A stretch of 64,000 bases of DNA from Pythium myriotylum (GCA_023091665.1 JALJCQ010000015.1:868001-932000); one strand, 5' to 3'; shown: positions 41,869 through 52,785, numbered from the stretch's first letter. The notes: generated from the letters alone by a model not told the origin. Numbers and translations: made by a program.

Positions 41869-42174
41869 AGGCTACTGTAGCATGTCCTACTGTAATAGAA
41901 CCAGAATACATTCATCACAACTCTGCGTGGCCACGTCAGTGAAGCCATATCTGAAGTTCAACGCGATTGAATAGTAGCCTCCCTCTTCTCATCCACTGAT
42001 GCGACAGAGCGTTTGCAGCACAGCGGCTCGTCTCTTGCCTGTCGACGAAAATGCGGCCTCTTTGTCCTGCGAGCTGTATCTCTCTCACTCTCCTCCCGCG
42101 GTCTCGGTCCGGTTTGCGCAACAGATCTGCGTCAGATCGCAGTCCCTCGCGCCGGACAAGACCTTCCATTCTGC

Positions 42175-42204
42175 CATTTTCCTCGTTTCCATTCCACGGG
42201 CAAG
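42175..42204 (+). promoter_or_regulatory. conserved 30-bp 5' leader of permease D
   Basis: Differs from the leader of permease C by one base over 30 and lies immediately before the ATG. About 90 bp upstream (42082-42093) a CTCTCACTCTCC block resembles the oomycete initiator. Confidence 0.5.
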
Positions 42205-42205
42205 G

Positions 42206-43651
42206 ATGAATCTCAAGCAGTATCTCTTCACCAAGGACGATACTATCGTCGCCTTCAATCTCTTCTGCACGGTCTGCGGCATCGGCACGCTTGGCATGCC
42301 GGCCAACTTTGCCCGCGCCGGCCCGGCATTAGGACTGGTGGCAATGCTCTTCATGGGTTTCACGAATGTTTACGCGTCGGTGGCAGTTTCCAAGGTAATG
42401 CTGGTGGCACCCAAGTCGGTTCGCACGTTCGGTGATCTGGGAGAGTGGTGCATGGGCCGAGCCGGTCGCTACGCCGTGGTAATCTCGCAGATGTTGGTCT
42501 GTACGCTTGTGCCAACAGCGTTCCTCGTGCTCGGTGGTATTCTGCTGGACGGCCTCTTCCCCACGGCGTTTAGTCAGACCTTCTGGATCGTGTTCATGGC
42601 GCTCATGGTGCTTCCCATCTGCCTTACGCCAACGCTCAAGGAAGGAGCGGGTATTGCTTTCGCCGGCTGCATTGGTACGATTGTCGCGGACATCATCGGC
42701 ATTGGCATCTTGCTTCACGGCATGGATGGCCACCCATCGGTGCCTTCGCCAGAGATCTCATTCGAGCAGGTTGTTGCTACTTTCGGCAACTTGGCCTTAG
42801 CTTACGGTGCCGCCATTGTGATCCCATCTCTCCAGCGCCAGCATAGCCAACCGGAACGTATGCCGCAAGTGGTGTGCATCACCATGGTTATCATCACGGT
42901 CCTCTTCATCGCGATGGCGTGGTCGGGATACTCGGCTGTCGGGTGCCAGATCTCGGGCAACCTTCTCTTCAACGTTTTCCCGGATTCCACGGGTGTGACG
43001 AGTCTGGGTATGAAAGCTCGATTCGGCTCAGCTGTGATGGCGTACCTGTTCATGCAGCTCCACATCACGATCGCATTCTCGGTCGTGCTGTACCCTGTTT
43101 TCTACAACTCGGAGCGTCTCATTCTCGGCATGCACAAGGGCCCGAACGTGATCATGGAACAGCCACTCGAGGAAGCTTTGCCATACCGTGCGAGTGGCAC
43201 TCCCAAGGACTCCGGTGCCAAGCTTTCCGTCATCGAGGATGACCACACCGAAGCCCACGACGACATCGCGGACTACAAGGGCGCCGGCACGGTCCTCAAG
43301 TACGTGTTGCTGCGCATCGCAATCGTCACGATCCTGGTCGTGGTCGCAATCGTGCTAAAAGATCACTTCATCGATCTCTCCGACTTCGTTGGCGCGTCTT
43401 CTGTCACGTGTTGCACGATCGTGCTCCCGATTGTCTTCTATCAGAAGAAGATGGGCAAGCAGATGCCTCTCTACGAGCGCGTGATCGGGCTCACCGTGGT
43501 GATCATTTGCATCGGCCTGGGCGGCTACGTCACCTACACGACCGGCAAGAACCTCTTCGCGCCCAGCAGCGGCGGCCCCAAGTTCCCCTTCTGCAAGGCC
43601 GAGCACCAAACGCAGCTCTACTTCATCAAGCCGTCAGGCCTGACTGAGTAA
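42206..43651 (+). CDS. AAAP-family amino-acid permease, copy D
   Basis: A 481-residue paralogue of copy C with the same eleven-helix architecture and signature motifs. It differs mainly in TM3-TM4, where Gly and Ile replace Ala or Val, and in the acidic loop. It ends with five extra residues (Ser-Gly-Leu-Thr-Glu) beyond the Ile-Lys-Pro terminus common to the family. Only about 340 bp separates it from copy C, so C and D are probably the latest duplication in the array. Confidence 0.87.
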   Translation: MNLKQYLFTKDDTIVAFNLFCTVCGIGTLGMPANFARAGPALGLVAMLFMGFTNVYASVAVSKVMLVAPKSVRTFGDLGEWCMGRAGRYAVVISQMLVCTLVPTAFLVLGGILLDGLFPTAFSQTFWIVFMALMVLPICLTPTLKEGAGIAFAGCIGTIVADIIGIGILLHGMDGHPSVPSPEISFEQVVATFGNLALAYGAAIVIPSLQRQHSQPERMPQVVCITMVIITVLFIAMAWSGYSAVGCQISGNLLFNVFPDSTGVTSLGMKARFGSAVMAYLFMQLHITIAFSVVLYPVFYNSERLILGMHKGPNVIMEQPLEEALPYRASGTPKDSGAKLSVIEDDHTEAHDDIADYKGAGTVLKYVLLRIAIVTILVVVAIVLKDHFIDLSDFVGASSVTCCTIVLPIVFYQKKMGKQMPLYERVIGLTVVIICIGLGGYVTYTTGKNLFAPSSGGPKFPFCKAEHQTQLYFIKPSGLTE

Positions 43652-44793
43652 TAGAATTTAGTACTTCGTAGTAAGCTGTGGGTTCACTTTACTCGGTTGC
43701 GAGGTCTCACGGCGTAACATGTTCTTAACCCTGAGATTGCTTAGACAAGTGGACTAGATCGTTACGAGTATGCGACATCGACCAAAAGCCAGTCGGTGGC
43801 GCGTCGGCCTTCCACCGCATCGTCGTCGTGGCTCTGTGGGCCTCACAGATCCAGTAACATTACTTCTCTACTCATCAGCTCTGGACACTCGTGACCTGGA
43901 GGTCCGGTCGCGGTCTCCATTGACAGCGCGTCGAATCTTACTCACGGTCTCGAGATTCGAAAATGGTCGTGAACTGAATCGCTCAGGGACCGACTGAGAC
44001 GGAGCCTGTCGCTCGCGCGACTGGAGGAGCCGCGAAGTGGTGCCAGTACAGTAGGGCGCCACTTCGGTTGACAGTCAGTGGCGCGAGTTCCACCTTGGAG
44101 GATTCGCTGGAGTCCAGAGACTGAACCCTCAACAACCAGCTGACTTGAATATCCAACATAGCGAGAACGTTTCCTGTCCGCGGTAGCGAAACCACACCCC
44201 TCGCTCACCCACGTTCTTGCTTGGTCGCGTCCACAATCGACCGTCAGCTGCAGCCGTCACTGCCGCACTGGCCCTCTCAATACCAAAGGCGATACAAATC
44301 TAGTTGAACTAGCGACGAGCGACATTTCAGCTCGTGTGACTGGAGGTCGAGAAACTCGTGGCATGCACCACCGGCGCAGTGATAATGGACACGCGGATGG
44401 TCAACACCCAGTCGGCCGCTGATGCCATGCACGTCGCGACGGGAGATCGTAGCTCCTCCTCGTGCTGACGTCTTCAGAAGATTCAACGGAGCTCCTCGAT
44501 TTTGTCACAGTGTCGCAAATCGTCCGCTCGGAGGCACAGAAACAGGCCGCTCTGCCACCAGCTACAGCTATTATTGCCCAATCATCTACCGCGAAACACG
44601 CTACTGCCACCGACGCACCTGGATTCTCGCCCCGGCTCTGTCCCCCCTCGACGCTAAAGGATTCCTCGGTACTACTGTACCGTAACCAAGCGGCAGCGAC
44701 TCTGCCGTCGAGGGCTCGCCTCGCCTCGATGGGAGCCCTCCCGCTCTCTCTCACTCACGCTCTTGCTCGCCGCTCGCAAGAGAAACCCGAACC
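43652..44793. other. intergenic region between permease array and secreted protein cluster
   Basis: About 1.1 kb with no supported gene. A CTCTCTCTCACTCACGC block at about 44744-44760 lies some 35-50 bp before the next ATG and fits the oomycete initiator pattern (YTCAYTYY). Open frames on both strands lack domains. Confidence 0.4.
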
Positions 44794-46476
44794 ATGAAGG
44801 TTACCACCACGCTCCTGCTCGCGGCGCTCGCGCTCGCCTCGGCTGCCGCCGACACGCCTGTCTCGGTCTGCCGCGACGCCACCTACGTCGTCCCGACCGC
44901 GCGCGGCGCGATCTGCTCGGGCGCCGGCGCCTCGCCCGCCGGCAAGGCCTGTCCGCTCAAGGGCGACGTCTCCTCGGCCGACTGCCACCCGTACTTGCCG
45001 TCCTACAACGGCTCCAAGTGCGTCGCCCAGGAAGACGCCGTCTGCGCGATCGTCAACGGCAACACCTGGGGATGCACCTTCCCGTCCGTCGGCTGCCTCA
45101 ACCCCGCCGGCTCCAAGCCCACGCCCGCGCCGAGCTCGCCGGCCACCGGCTCGGGATCGCAGACCAAGCCGACGCCGGCGCCGACGACCCAGTCGGGCGG
45201 CTCGGGCTCCACGCCAGCGAGTGGCGCCTCGCCGACGCCCGCCCCGACCACTCCGTCGGGAAGCGGCTCGCAGACCAAGCCTACTCCTGCCCCAACGACT
45301 CCATCGGGAAGTGGCTCCTCGCCGACTCCTGCGCCGACGAACCAGTCGGGAGGCTCCGGATCGACCCCGTCAGGAAGTGGCTCGCAGACCCAGCCTACTC
45401 CTGCCCCAACGAGCCAGTCAAGCGGCTCCGGCTCGACTCCATCAGGAAGTGGCTCTTCGCCTACTCCCGCCCCAACGAACCAGTCGGGCGGCTCGGGCTC
45501 GACCCCGTCAGGAAGTGGCTCGCAAACCAAGCCAACTCCTGCCCCAACTAACCAGTCGGGCGGTTCGGGCTCAACTCCAGCGGGAGGCTCGGGCTCGACC
45601 CCGTCGGGTGGTACTTCGCCTACACCCGCCCCAACGAACCAGTCGGGCGGCTCCGGGTCGACCCCATCGGGTGGCTCTGGCTCGACCCCGTCAGGAAGTG
45701 GCTCGCAGAACAAGCCTACACCTGCCCCGACCAACCAGTCGGGAGGCTCGGGATCGACCCCGCCGGGTGGATCCTCGCCCACGCCTGCACCGACGAACCA
45801 GTCTGGTGGATCCGGATCCAACCCATCGACGCCAGCTCCAACGACTGCCAAGCCGAACACCCCGGTGACTCAAGGCCCTGCCACGCCAGCCCCCACGACG
45901 CCTTGCCCAGTGATCACGTTGAAGCCGGACACGCAGGCTCCTTCCACCCCAGCATCGACGACGCCGTGCCCTGTCATCACGTCGAAGCCAGACACGCAGG
46001 CCCCTGGTACGCAGGCTCCTTCAACGCCTGGGTCGACGACACCGTGCCCAGTTATCACGTCAAAGCCGGACACGCAGGCCCCTGGCACACAAACTCCTGG
46101 CGCGCAGACCCCTGACACGCAGACTCCTTCGACGCCTGTGTCGACGACACCGTGCCCAGTGATCACGTCAAAGCCGGACACGCAGGCCCCTGGCACGCAA
46201 TCTCCTGGCACGCAGACTCCTTCGACGCCTGCTTCCACTACTCCTTGCCCAGTGATTACATCGAAGCCAGACACGCAGGCTCCTTCGACGCCTGCGTCGA
46301 CGACGCCGTGCCCAGTGATCACTTCGAAGCCAGATACCCAGGCTCCAAGCACTCCGGTGTCTACTACTCCCTGCCCGGTGATCACGTCGAAGCCCGACAC
46401 GCAGGGTACTCCGTCTCCCACTACGCCTTGCCCGTCGCTGACCTCGAAGCCCGACAGCCCCATCCAGAAGCTGTAG
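44794..46476 (+). CDS. secreted eight-Cys head plus Thr/Pro/Ser mucin-like tail protein, copy 1
   Basis: A 560-residue protein with a signal peptide (Leu-Leu-Leu-Ala-Ala-Leu-Ala-Leu-Ala, cleavage after Ala-Ala-Ala/Asp). Residues about 21-105 form a compact domain with eight cysteines (Val-Cys-Arg-Asp-Ala...Trp-Gly-Cys-x-Phe-Pro-Ser-Val-Gly-Cys). The same domain heads the proteins at 47480 and 50199. The tail has two repeat zones: Gly/Ser-rich units with Pro-Thr-Pro-Ala-Pro-Thr-Asn-Gln-Ser, then about eight units of Thr-Pro-Cys-Pro-Val-Ile-Thr-x-Lys-Pro-Asp-Thr, each with a single Cys that could cross-link. Copy 1 lacks the four-Cys C-terminal module of copies 2 and 3. A glycosylated cell-wall or adhesion protein is likely. 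I do not know a name for the head domain. Confidence 0.8.
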   Translation: MKVTTTLLLAALALASAAADTPVSVCRDATYVVPTARGAICSGAGASPAGKACPLKGDVSSADCHPYLPSYNGSKCVAQEDAVCAIVNGNTWGCTFPSVGCLNPAGSKPTPAPSSPATGSGSQTKPTPAPTTQSGGSGSTPASGASPTPAPTTPSGSGSQTKPTPAPTTPSGSGSSPTPAPTNQSGGSGSTPSGSGSQTQPTPAPTSQSSGSGSTPSGSGSSPTPAPTNQSGGSGSTPSGSGSQTKPTPAPTNQSGGSGSTPAGGSGSTPSGGTSPTPAPTNQSGGSGSTPSGGSGSTPSGSGSQNKPTPAPTNQSGGSGSTPPGGSSPTPAPTNQSGGSGSNPSTPAPTTAKPNTPVTQGPATPAPTTPCPVITLKPDTQAPSTPASTTPCPVITSKPDTQAPGTQAPSTPGSTTPCPVITSKPDTQAPGTQTPGAQTPDTQTPSTPVSTTPCPVITSKPDTQAPGTQSPGTQTPSTPASTTPCPVITSKPDTQAPSTPASTTPCPVITSKPDTQAPSTPVSTTPCPVITSKPDTQGTPSPTTPCPSLTSKPDSPIQKL

Positions 46477-47479
46477 GTCTCTTCTCATGTACATGAAACA
46501 ATTCGCCACGTGAAACAGAGGCGGATAGAACGCCTGGCACTTAGTCCGTTTCAGTCGCTAGACGCCTTGTCCTCTTCTTCGTCGGCGCTACAATATCCAT
46601 GTGTACGATTCTCATCAATCGAAATCCTTCTTTTTTTTTCATCTCAACTCCTTCCACGTCATTCTTGACGACTGGTTCTCTCTGAACCTCTTCTTTTGCA
46701 GCAACAGAGAGCAAACAATCGGCAGGTAGCGAGTGTCTCGCCTCGCGTGAGCGGGCAAAGACAGCTGAGTGCCTCAGCGTCGACTGGATCTGTCTTGCGA
46801 GAGAGATGACCACGATGACCACCTCTCTCGCCGATCCAAGCCGATGACCAGCATCCACGTTGACCAGTAAGTCATGGGAGCAGCGCGCAATTGCCTGCCG
46901 CCACCAACTCGCTGCTCTGTTTATCCAGTCGAATTCATGGCTTCGGAGAAAACCGCGACAAGCAGTTTAGTGACGCAAGTTGCACTTGATCCGAGACTCG
47001 CGCTTCCAAAGATCACCACGCTGCCAAAAACTGATCTTTGAGCATCTCCACCAGTTGCGCCCAATTTTTGTGCCGTTGGGAGTTTTAGATGTGTGAATAG
47101 GCTCATCAGCCACATCGGTCCGACCGAATTTGGCTAAAAAAGATTGTGGGATTCGTGGAGACGGTTTCCTGCCAAATCGAGTGCTTGGTGGCATCCCGGT
47201 GGAGATGCTCTAAGTGCCACCAACTCGATAAACTTCAAACCAATCAAACCATATTGGAAGCTACAGTACCACGAAGTCAAAGAATGGTCGAGCCCGGCTA
47301 TGTGCACGATGTCGATCTTTGATTGAGCCATGGCTTCCTTATCCTTGATGGCTGGCGATCCTCAGTTCGGCGCTTCCGGGATCTCCATTGGATTTGCGAG
47401 AATCCTGCTTCCGAAGGAACGGTGCTTGAGACGACTGCCGAATTGGTTAAAGCTCACTCGTAATTTTCTCACGCAAGAG
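46477..47479. other. spacer between secreted copies 1 and 2
   Basis: About 1 kb with no gene. Its left part is clearly similar to 49400-49560 and its right part to 50050-50198, showing that the whole spacer was duplicated with the following gene. It contains the promoter of copy 2. Confidence 0.55.
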
Positions 47480-48379
47480 ATGAAGGTCACGAGTAGTCTG
47501 GTTATGGCCACTATGGCCTTGGTCTCCGTGGCGGCAGGTTCGCAAGTATCCGTCTGTCGAGATGCGACGTACTCAATCCCTGCCTCCCGTGGTGCAATTT
47601 GCTCTGGCGCCGGCGCTGTCCCAGACGGCAAGTCCTGCCCACTCAAAGGCGACACGGCTGTGGCCGACTGCCACCCGAGCTTGCCATCCTTCGACGGCTC
47701 CAAGTGTGTTGCAAAGGAAGATGCAGTTTGCGAGATCGTCAATGGCAACACTTGGGGCTGTGCGTTCCCATCGGTAGGATGCCTCACTCCGCCAAAGTTG
47801 AAGCCAACGTTTGTCCCAAGGTCTGCACACAGAACAACCCCAGCGACGTCGAAGAAGCCAGGCAACTCCGGTGGTTCTTCTCCGCCAAATGGACCGTCAC
47901 CGTTGACACCCGCTGCGCCAAGCAACCCCGGTGGTTCTTCTCCGCCGAATGGACTGTCACCATTGACACCCACTACAGTAATGCCTTCGTCCACCGTGAC
48001 ACCCGTTATGGCAATGCCTCCATCGATGAAGGCTCCGACAACGGTGGCCCCGACGACGACGTCTCCGACCACGGAGGCCCCGATCACGGAGGCTCCCGCG
48101 GCCCAGACGCCTTATCCGATGACAGCTCAGCCAGATACCTTGGCTCCGAGGGTACCGTTGCCTACAATTCGGGTTCCGAGGTTCCGTGTTCCGAAAAAAA
48201 GCAAGGCCCACAAATCGTCTTCGAAGCACACACCAACTTTGCCCCCTTTGACGACGCCCAGAGTGGATGCGATTGAGAGTTTTTGCAACGGTTTCAACAA
48301 GACCAACTGGCTCTGCAACTGGCTCGGTCCATTATGCCAGTGGGACTCCGCCGCGAAGATCTGCCACTCGCGTTGGTAA
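47480..48379 (+). CDS. secreted eight-Cys head mucin-like protein, copy 2 (short)
   Basis: A 299-residue paralogue with a signal peptide and an eight-Cys head almost identical to copy 3. It has a shortened Ser/Pro/Thr tail (about 110 residues) and a basic Lys/Ser/His patch. The C-terminal module has four Cys (Phe-Cys-Asn...Trp-Leu-Cys-Asn...Cys-Gln-Trp-Asp-Ser...Cys-His-Ser-Arg-Trp). The start at ATG 47480 was chosen to begin with the signal peptide; the longer upstream frame opens at a non-signal region. Confidence 0.78.
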   Translation: MKVTSSLVMATMALVSVAAGSQVSVCRDATYSIPASRGAICSGAGAVPDGKSCPLKGDTAVADCHPSLPSFDGSKCVAKEDAVCEIVNGNTWGCAFPSVGCLTPPKLKPTFVPRSAHRTTPATSKKPGNSGGSSPPNGPSPLTPAAPSNPGGSSPPNGLSPLTPTTVMPSSTVTPVMAMPPSMKAPTTVAPTTTSPTTEAPITEAPAAQTPYPMTAQPDTLAPRVPLPTIRVPRFRVPKKSKAHKSSSKHTPTLPPLTTPRVDAIESFCNGFNKTNWLCNWLGPLCQWDSAAKICHSRW

Positions 48380-49129
48380 GCCGTAAGGATCTTTCTACGT
48401 TGCTGTCGCACTAGCTGCATTTTCGTTACAGCCGCGTCCGTTGCATTCGAACGCCCAGCATTGAGGTTGTAAAGATTTCAATCGAAAGATAAAAGACCGA
48501 CTTCCTTTGCAATTCTCTTGTGGTGGTCTCGAGCTCCTCGGATGTCAAACCATTGGTCCAATAGGTTGAAGCTTGAGACGAGGGAGCAGTAGCCACCACT
48601 GAACGATGGCTCATCTGACGACACGGAACACATGCACGACCAGTCTCGCCATGCGCATAGGCTTTTTCAATCAGGGTCGACAGGACATTCTTCCACCATC
48701 GTCGGCTGCATGTTTCTGTGTATCATCAGATACGCCACTCACATGCGCTGGCCGTGTCTTTGCCTCCTGACGTCGCGTCTCGGCCAGCCCGTACAAACGC
48801 CAAGTCATTTACGGGACGTGCGTTTGCAGTTTGGAGTTTTGACTCCCGCTCCCGCGTCCCACCGACCGACGGGCCTGTTCGTTAAACAGACTACGCAAGA
48901 CGATACACTCATGAGTTGCCGTCGTCGCGATGAGACCGCCGAGGCTTGCGGTAGCTGAGAAATCGTGTTTGACGCGGGGCGGCACGGCCGTCAAACCAAG
49001 TCTCACAACTCAACTTGCCACGGGATCGATACGACCTCCTCGGATCTCCATGTCATCTGATCTCTCGATTGCAGTGGCTTCGTCCCAGACGTCGTCGCAC
49101 TGGCCGCTAGCGTATCGTGCGCTATGGAA
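48358..49129. repeat. 772-bp near-identical block, left copy
   Basis: Aligns base for base with 51578-52349 at an offset of 3220 and differs at only two positions (48527 and 48548). It begins within the last seven codons of secreted copy 2 and ends abruptly at 49129. Homology immediately outside either edge is much lower. It contains no convincing gene; a 62-codon minus-strand frame (48614..48426) and a plus-strand frame from 48930 are conserved simply because the DNA is. Confidence 0.9.
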
Positions 49130-49314
49130 GCTCACACGCGCGTCGCTCGGTTGGGTTGGGAAGCACTTCGCAGACTGAACCTTCGTACCGTCAAACTAGT
49201 CGCGTGGTTGCTTGCAAATGCCTACACCGTCTAACTAGTCCCTCGGCATCAAACCCATGCCTTCTTCTCCATTGACACAAACGAGTTAAGCTCTAACGAT
49301 TGTGAAGACGAACG

Positions 49315-49400
49315 CTCCCGACACACAGGTCCCTTCGACGCCTGCTTCGACGACGCTGTGGCCACCACGTCATGCCCGATGCAGAAGCTTTATTATAGAG
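49315..49400 (+). pseudogene. relic of the 3' end of a copy-1-type secreted protein gene
   Basis: The sequence matches the repeat and stop region of secreted copy 1 (Pro-Ser-Thr-Pro-Ala-Ser-Thr-Thr-type codons, then a CAGAAGCT end). It has lost frame and all upstream coding sequence. The following 3' flank and spacer also match those after copy 1. It is the truncated partner left by duplication of the copy-1/copy-2 block. Confidence 0.6.
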
Positions 49401-50198
49401 CTCTTCTCATGTTCATGGAACAATTTGCCACGTAAAAAATGACGGATTCAACTCCTTGCCCTTCGTCCGTTTCAGTCGCTAGTCGTCTTGTCCTCTTCTT
49501 CTTCGGCGCTACAATATCCACGTGCACGATTCTCCTCAATCGGCAACCTCATCTCAACTCCTTCCACGTCGATCCTTATGACTGGTCTGCCCTGCAGCAA
49601 GTGGGAAGGCTGCAAGCAACACGGCGAGTGTCTCGCCTCGAGAGACCAAGCACCTCGCAAAGACAGTTGAGTCTGCTGCCTCTCGCTGGACGGGATCTGT
49701 GTTGCGAGAGAAATGCCTTTATTACAGTATGCCTTATCATGGGGCCAGCGCGCGATTGCCTGATGCCACTAAACTCGCTTTTCTGTTTATCCAGTCGAGT
49801 CCATGACCACTCGGAAATCCTCACAGATCCGCGACAAGCAATCCTCCAAGTTTTGGTGACGGCTGTTGCACTCGGTTCGAAACTTGTGCTTCAGAAGATC
49901 ACCACGCTGACAGAAACTGATCTTCGTGCCACCAGCCAGGTACACTTTCAGCCAATCAAACTACATCTAATGGCTACTATCACAAATATAATGGATGATC
50001 TGGCCTGGCTATGTGCCGGAGGATGATCTCCGATGGTGTGATGGCTTTCAAGTCCTTGATGGCTTGATGCTCCTTCGGTCGACGCATGCGGATCCCCGTG
50101 GGATTCGCGAGGATCCCTATTCCGAAGGAAACGGCACACGAGACGAGTGCTAGGCCGGTTCATGCCGAATGCTCACTCATAATTTTCTCACGCAAGAG
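49401..50198. other. spacer between relic and secreted copy 3
   Basis: About 800 bp, homologous to the spacer 46480-47479 upstream of copy 2 but with several indels. It holds the promoter of copy 3 and no gene. Confidence 0.5.
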
Positions 50199-51599
50199 AT
50201 GAAGGTCACGAGTAGTCTGGTCGTGGCCGCCGTGGCCTTGGTCTCCGTGGCAGCAGATACGCAAGTGTCGGTCTGCCGAGATGCGACGTACTCGATCCCT
50301 GCCTCCCGTGGCGCGATTTGCTCTGGCGCTGGTGCTGCCCCAGCCGGCAAGTCCTGTCCACTCAAAGGCGACACGGCTGCGGCCGACTGCCACCCGTACT
50401 TGCCATCCTACGACGGTTCCAAGTGTGTTGCAAAGGAAGATGCGGTTTGCGAGATTGTGAACGGCAACACGTGGGGTTGCACGTTCCCATCAGTAGGATG
50501 CCTCAGTCAGCCAAAGTCGAAGCCAACGTCTGCTCCAGGCTCTGGGTCCGGGGCGACCCCGACAGCGTCGAAGACGCCGTGCCCGTTGACATCGAAGCCA
50601 GACGCATCTTCTGGCGGATCGAGTAGTTCGTCGCCTTCTAGAAACGCAAATGACTCGGCGTCATCGAGTGGGCCTTCACCGTCTACTGGTAAACCGCCTT
50701 GTCCTCTCACTTCGAAACCCGACTCGCCATCCAGCGGTTCCAGTGGCTCTACACCCTTGGGAGGGGCGAGTGGTACATCGCCGTCGGGAGGAGCTAGTGC
50801 GACAAGTGCACCCGCAGCCAAGACGCCGTGCCCACTAACCGCTAAGCCAGATACCTCAAGCAACTCCAGCGGTTCCACCCCGTCTAGTAGTCCGTCAACA
50901 TCGACTCCATCGACAACGAAGACACCGTGCCCGTTGACATCTAAGCCAGAAACGCCAATCGGAGGTTCTGATGGGGTTACGCCTAGTCCAGCAACGCCGA
51001 GCGCATCGGCTCCGAAAACGCTGACTCCTGGAACGGCGACACCGAAAACTCCGTGCCCTATCACGGTCAAGCCTGATACCCCGGCACCAGCTACACTCTC
51101 CCCGGTCTCTCCGAGCACAAAGACGCCATGCCCCGTAACCTCGCGTCCAGACACACCAGTACCAACAACAGCAGGACCGGTAACGCCAAGCCCAACTGCC
51201 CCAACTCCAGTGAAGACAAATTCAACTCACACCACGTCGGTTCCGGTGACGAAGACGCCTTGCCCGATCACTGCGAAGCCAGATACGCCGGCTCCCACGA
51301 CGCCAGCACCAACTACCCCGGCTCCAACAACGCCGGCCCCGACGACTCCGGCGCCTACTACCCCGGTCCCTACCACCCTGGCTCCGACGACTCCTGCACC
51401 GACAACGCCGGCTCCGACGACGAAACCGCTCTCCCCTGCGCCGACACCAGCTCAAACCACGCTGGCTCCAACAACCCCCGCACCAGGCGGAAGTGAGAAA
51501 TTTTGCAACACTTACAACAATACCAAGTGGCTCTGCGACTTGAGCATTGCATTTTGCAAGTGGGACTCCGCTACGAAAATCTGCCACTCGCGTTGGTAA
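50199..51599 (+). CDS. secreted eight-Cys head mucin-like protein, copy 3
   Basis: A 466-residue paralogue: signal peptide, eight-Cys head, then a long tail. The tail has repeated Lys-Thr-Pro-Cys-Pro-(Leu/Ile/Val)-Thr-x-Lys-Pro-Asp units (at least eight, each with one Cys) and a run of Ala-Pro-Thr-Thr-Pro units. It ends in the same four-Cys C-terminal module as copy 2 (ends Cys-His-Ser-Arg-Trp). The first 15 bases upstream of the ATG are identical to copy 2. It is probably secreted and heavily O-glycosylated at Thr/Ser. Confidence 0.8.
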   Translation: MKVTSSLVVAAVALVSVAADTQVSVCRDATYSIPASRGAICSGAGAAPAGKSCPLKGDTAAADCHPYLPSYDGSKCVAKEDAVCEIVNGNTWGCTFPSVGCLSQPKSKPTSAPGSGSGATPTASKTPCPLTSKPDASSGGSSSSSPSRNANDSASSSGPSPSTGKPPCPLTSKPDSPSSGSSGSTPLGGASGTSPSGGASATSAPAAKTPCPLTAKPDTSSNSSGSTPSSSPSTSTPSTTKTPCPLTSKPETPIGGSDGVTPSPATPSASAPKTLTPGTATPKTPCPITVKPDTPAPATLSPVSPSTKTPCPVTSRPDTPVPTTAGPVTPSPTAPTPVKTNSTHTTSVPVTKTPCPITAKPDTPAPTTPAPTTPAPTTPAPTTPAPTTPVPTTLAPTTPAPTTPAPTTKPLSPAPTPAQTTLAPTTPAPGGSEKFCNTYNNTKWLCDLSIAFCKWDSATKICHSRW

Positions 51600-52349
51600 G
51601 CCGTAAGGATCTTTCTACGTTGCTGTCGCACTAGCTGCATTTTCGTTACAGCCGCGTCCGTTGCATTCGAACGCCCAGCATTGAGGTTGTAAAGATTTCA
51701 ATCGAAAGATAAAAGACCGACTTCCTTTGCAATTCTCTTGTGGTGGGCTCGAGCTCCTCGGATGTCAGACCATTGGTCCAATAGGTTGAAGCTTGAGACG
51801 AGGGAGCAGTAGCCACCACTGAACGATGGCTCATCTGACGACACGGAACACATGCACGACCAGTCTCGCCATGCGCATAGGCTTTTTCAATCAGGGTCGA
51901 CAGGACATTCTTCCACCATCGTCGGCTGCATGTTTCTGTGTATCATCAGATACGCCACTCACATGCGCTGGCCGTGTCTTTGCCTCCTGACGTCGCGTCT
52001 CGGCCAGCCCGTACAAACGCCAAGTCATTTACGGGACGTGCGTTTGCAGTTTGGAGTTTTGACTCCCGCTCCCGCGTCCCACCGACCGACGGGCCTGTTC
52101 GTTAAACAGACTACGCAAGACGATACACTCATGAGTTGCCGTCGTCGCGATGAGACCGCCGAGGCTTGCGGTAGCTGAGAAATCGTGTTTGACGCGGGGC
52201 GGCACGGCCGTCAAACCAAGTCTCACAACTCAACTTGCCACGGGATCGATACGACCTCCTCGGATCTCCATGTCATCTGATCTCTCGATTGCAGTGGCTT
52301 CGTCCCAGACGTCGTCGCACTGGCCGCTAGCGTATCGTGCGCTATGGAA
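51578..52349. repeat. 772-bp near-identical block, right copy
   Basis: Second copy of the block at 48358-49129 with two differences (51747 and 51768). Its right edge at 52349 lies just upstream of the likely start of the small Cys-rich protein at 52378. Confidence 0.9.
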
Positions 52350-52377
52350 GGTTTCACGCGCGGCTTCTGCTCGCTCG

Positions 52378-52785
52378 ATGCCAAGAATCGCACGTGAATT
52401 GTCACCGAGCCGAAGAATGAGTTTTCGTACTGGAAGTGATTCCGTGGGGTGGGGGATGGTCGATGTGCTAAACGAACTACTCGAGGTGACCTCGTCACAG
52501 CAGCGTCTCCGCGCCACCACCGATAACAGCTTCTCAGTGGGCACGCGTCGCGCGCGTTTTCGGTGCGCCAACTGCCACCGAGCGTTCTCCCTTACGCACG
52601 ATGCCGCGTGCCGTCCGCAGCAGGGCTACTGCTCGCTCGACTGCCGCGCCAGCCACCAGTACATGGATGCCATTGACGCTGACATCGACAACAAGCTCTT
52701 CAAGCGGCCGCTGACATTGGACTCCACGCTGGAGTCATCCTACTCTCCCGCTGTCCCGTTCTCTCCCCCCGTTCGACGACCGTGA
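52378..52785 (+). CDS. small zinc-ribbon-like Cys-rich protein
   Basis: A 135-residue frame from ATG 52378. An in-frame ATG at 52270 lies inside the duplicated block and would add 36 residues; ATG 52417 is a shorter option. The centre has Phe-Arg-Cys-Ala-Asn-Cys, then Ala-Ala-Cys...Gly-Tyr-Cys-Ser-Leu-Asp-Cys-Arg-Ala-Ser. This is a Cys pattern (C-x2-C...C-x6-C-x3-C) suited to one zinc site. It has the look of small oomycete proteins with an incomplete FYVE/zinc-ribbon signature. No signal peptide. The N-terminus is basic and disordered. Function unknown. Confidence 0.5.
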   Translation: MPRIARELSPSRRMSFRTGSDSVGWGMVDVLNELLEVTSSQQRLRATTDNSFSVGTRRARFRCANCHRAFSLTHDAACRPQQGYCSLDCRASHQYMDAIDADIDNKLFKRPLTLDSTLESSYSPAVPFSPPVRRP

